A DNA stretch of 16,482 bases. It comes from Gymnopilus junonius. Its lineage: Eukaryota > Basidiomycota > Agaricomycetes > Agaricales > Galerinaceae. The position numbers and the translations under genes were made by a program. Location: NCBI GenBank assembly GCA_015501075.1, contig JADNYJ010000666.1, positions 1 through 16,482 on the forward strand, written 5' to 3'. The first letter of the stretch is position 1. Every line of letters begins with the position of its first letter. The notes beneath the pieces were generated by a model. That model saw nothing but the letters and a program-made list of their open reading frames with translations. It did not search any database and was not told where the DNA came from. Of this stretch, positions 16,156 to 16,482 are shown in pieces.

Positions 16156-16482
16156 ATTCTTGAGCTCTCTGATGTGGGTTTCTATTGTAGCCATTTGCAC
16201 AGATATATTGTGGATTGCATCTTTGTATTATAAATGTTTTACAGACCCAGATAAGCAACAATTGATATCAGAAGTTCAAGTACAATAAATCACTCAATAA
16301 GACAGGGTATTGTGCATCTATGATAATGGACTTACTAATGCCAACCCCATTCATCACAATATGGTTGTACGTGGTGTGGTTGTAGGATCTGATGTCACTG
16401 CCCCTCCCACCACTATCTCCATTTCCTGATTTTTCTCTAAGTGTGTGTTGTTTTATTGTAATCAACATCTTACTATAGTTAA
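16156..16482. other. No gene seen at right edge
   Basis: AT-rich flank. ATTGATATCAGAAG near 16260 faintly resembles the primer site that follows many LTRs, but no LTR end can be shown within the window. Confidence 0.4.

Noticed and set aside
16259..16280. LTR primer-binding site near ATTGATATCAG
   Set aside because: The match to the initiator-Met primer site is partial and no LTR boundary or second copy is visible.

Overview
The window looks like a transposon-rich stretch of a basidiomycete genome, most likely an agaricomycete. The evidence is very short GT..AG introns (about 49-65 nt), a RecQ-type helicase and a ketopantoate reductase relic of a fungal type, and a Ty3/gypsy chromovirus of a kind I associate with mushroom genomes. 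I see no intact protein-coding gene, and no rRNA gene, functional tRNA gene or CRISPR array. Everything recognisable is a mobile element, a repeat or a gene relic.

Layout. On the minus strand, 1-1512 is a RecQ-like helicase pseudogene that runs off the left edge. Behind it, 1801-2489 is a second decayed minus-strand gene that I cannot name. Divergent from it, 2676-4214 on the plus strand is a ketopantoate (2-dehydropantoate 2-) reductase pseudogene with eight exons. From 4215 to 6559 there are no genes, only repeats: a small inverted-repeat element (4476-4740), a perfect 30-bp palindrome (4832-4861), a diverged tandem duplication (about 5511-6300), and palindromic units built on GCTTAAGTAATC, including a 156-bp repeat (6226-6381). 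A complete but dead Ty3/gypsy chromovirus occupies 6565-12502: 215-bp LTRs, TCAGC target duplication, Gag, protease, RT, RNase H, integrase and chromodomain.

To the right, 12508-13080 is the other half of the sequence that the retrotransposon split; it is dense in the hexamer TCAGAG. A non-autonomous hAT-type element with an 8-bp target duplication lies at 13089-14150, directly followed by the second copy of the 156-bp repeat (14151-14306). Finally, 14747-16155 is a CpG-free inverted-repeat element that carries a nested, CpG-rich, tRNA-headed SINE-like retroposon (14888-15699, minus strand) with a 12-bp target duplication.

Unifying theme. The older sequences show strong CpG loss of the kind cytosine methylation causes. 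Nearly all premature stops in three unrelated coding relics are TGA where arginine (CGA) is expected. The two LTRs differ at only three bases, all at CpG-type positions. Matched repeat copies carry CG, TG and CA versions of the same site. The hAT-type element and the SINE-like insertion still carry many CpGs and therefore look like the youngest arrivals.
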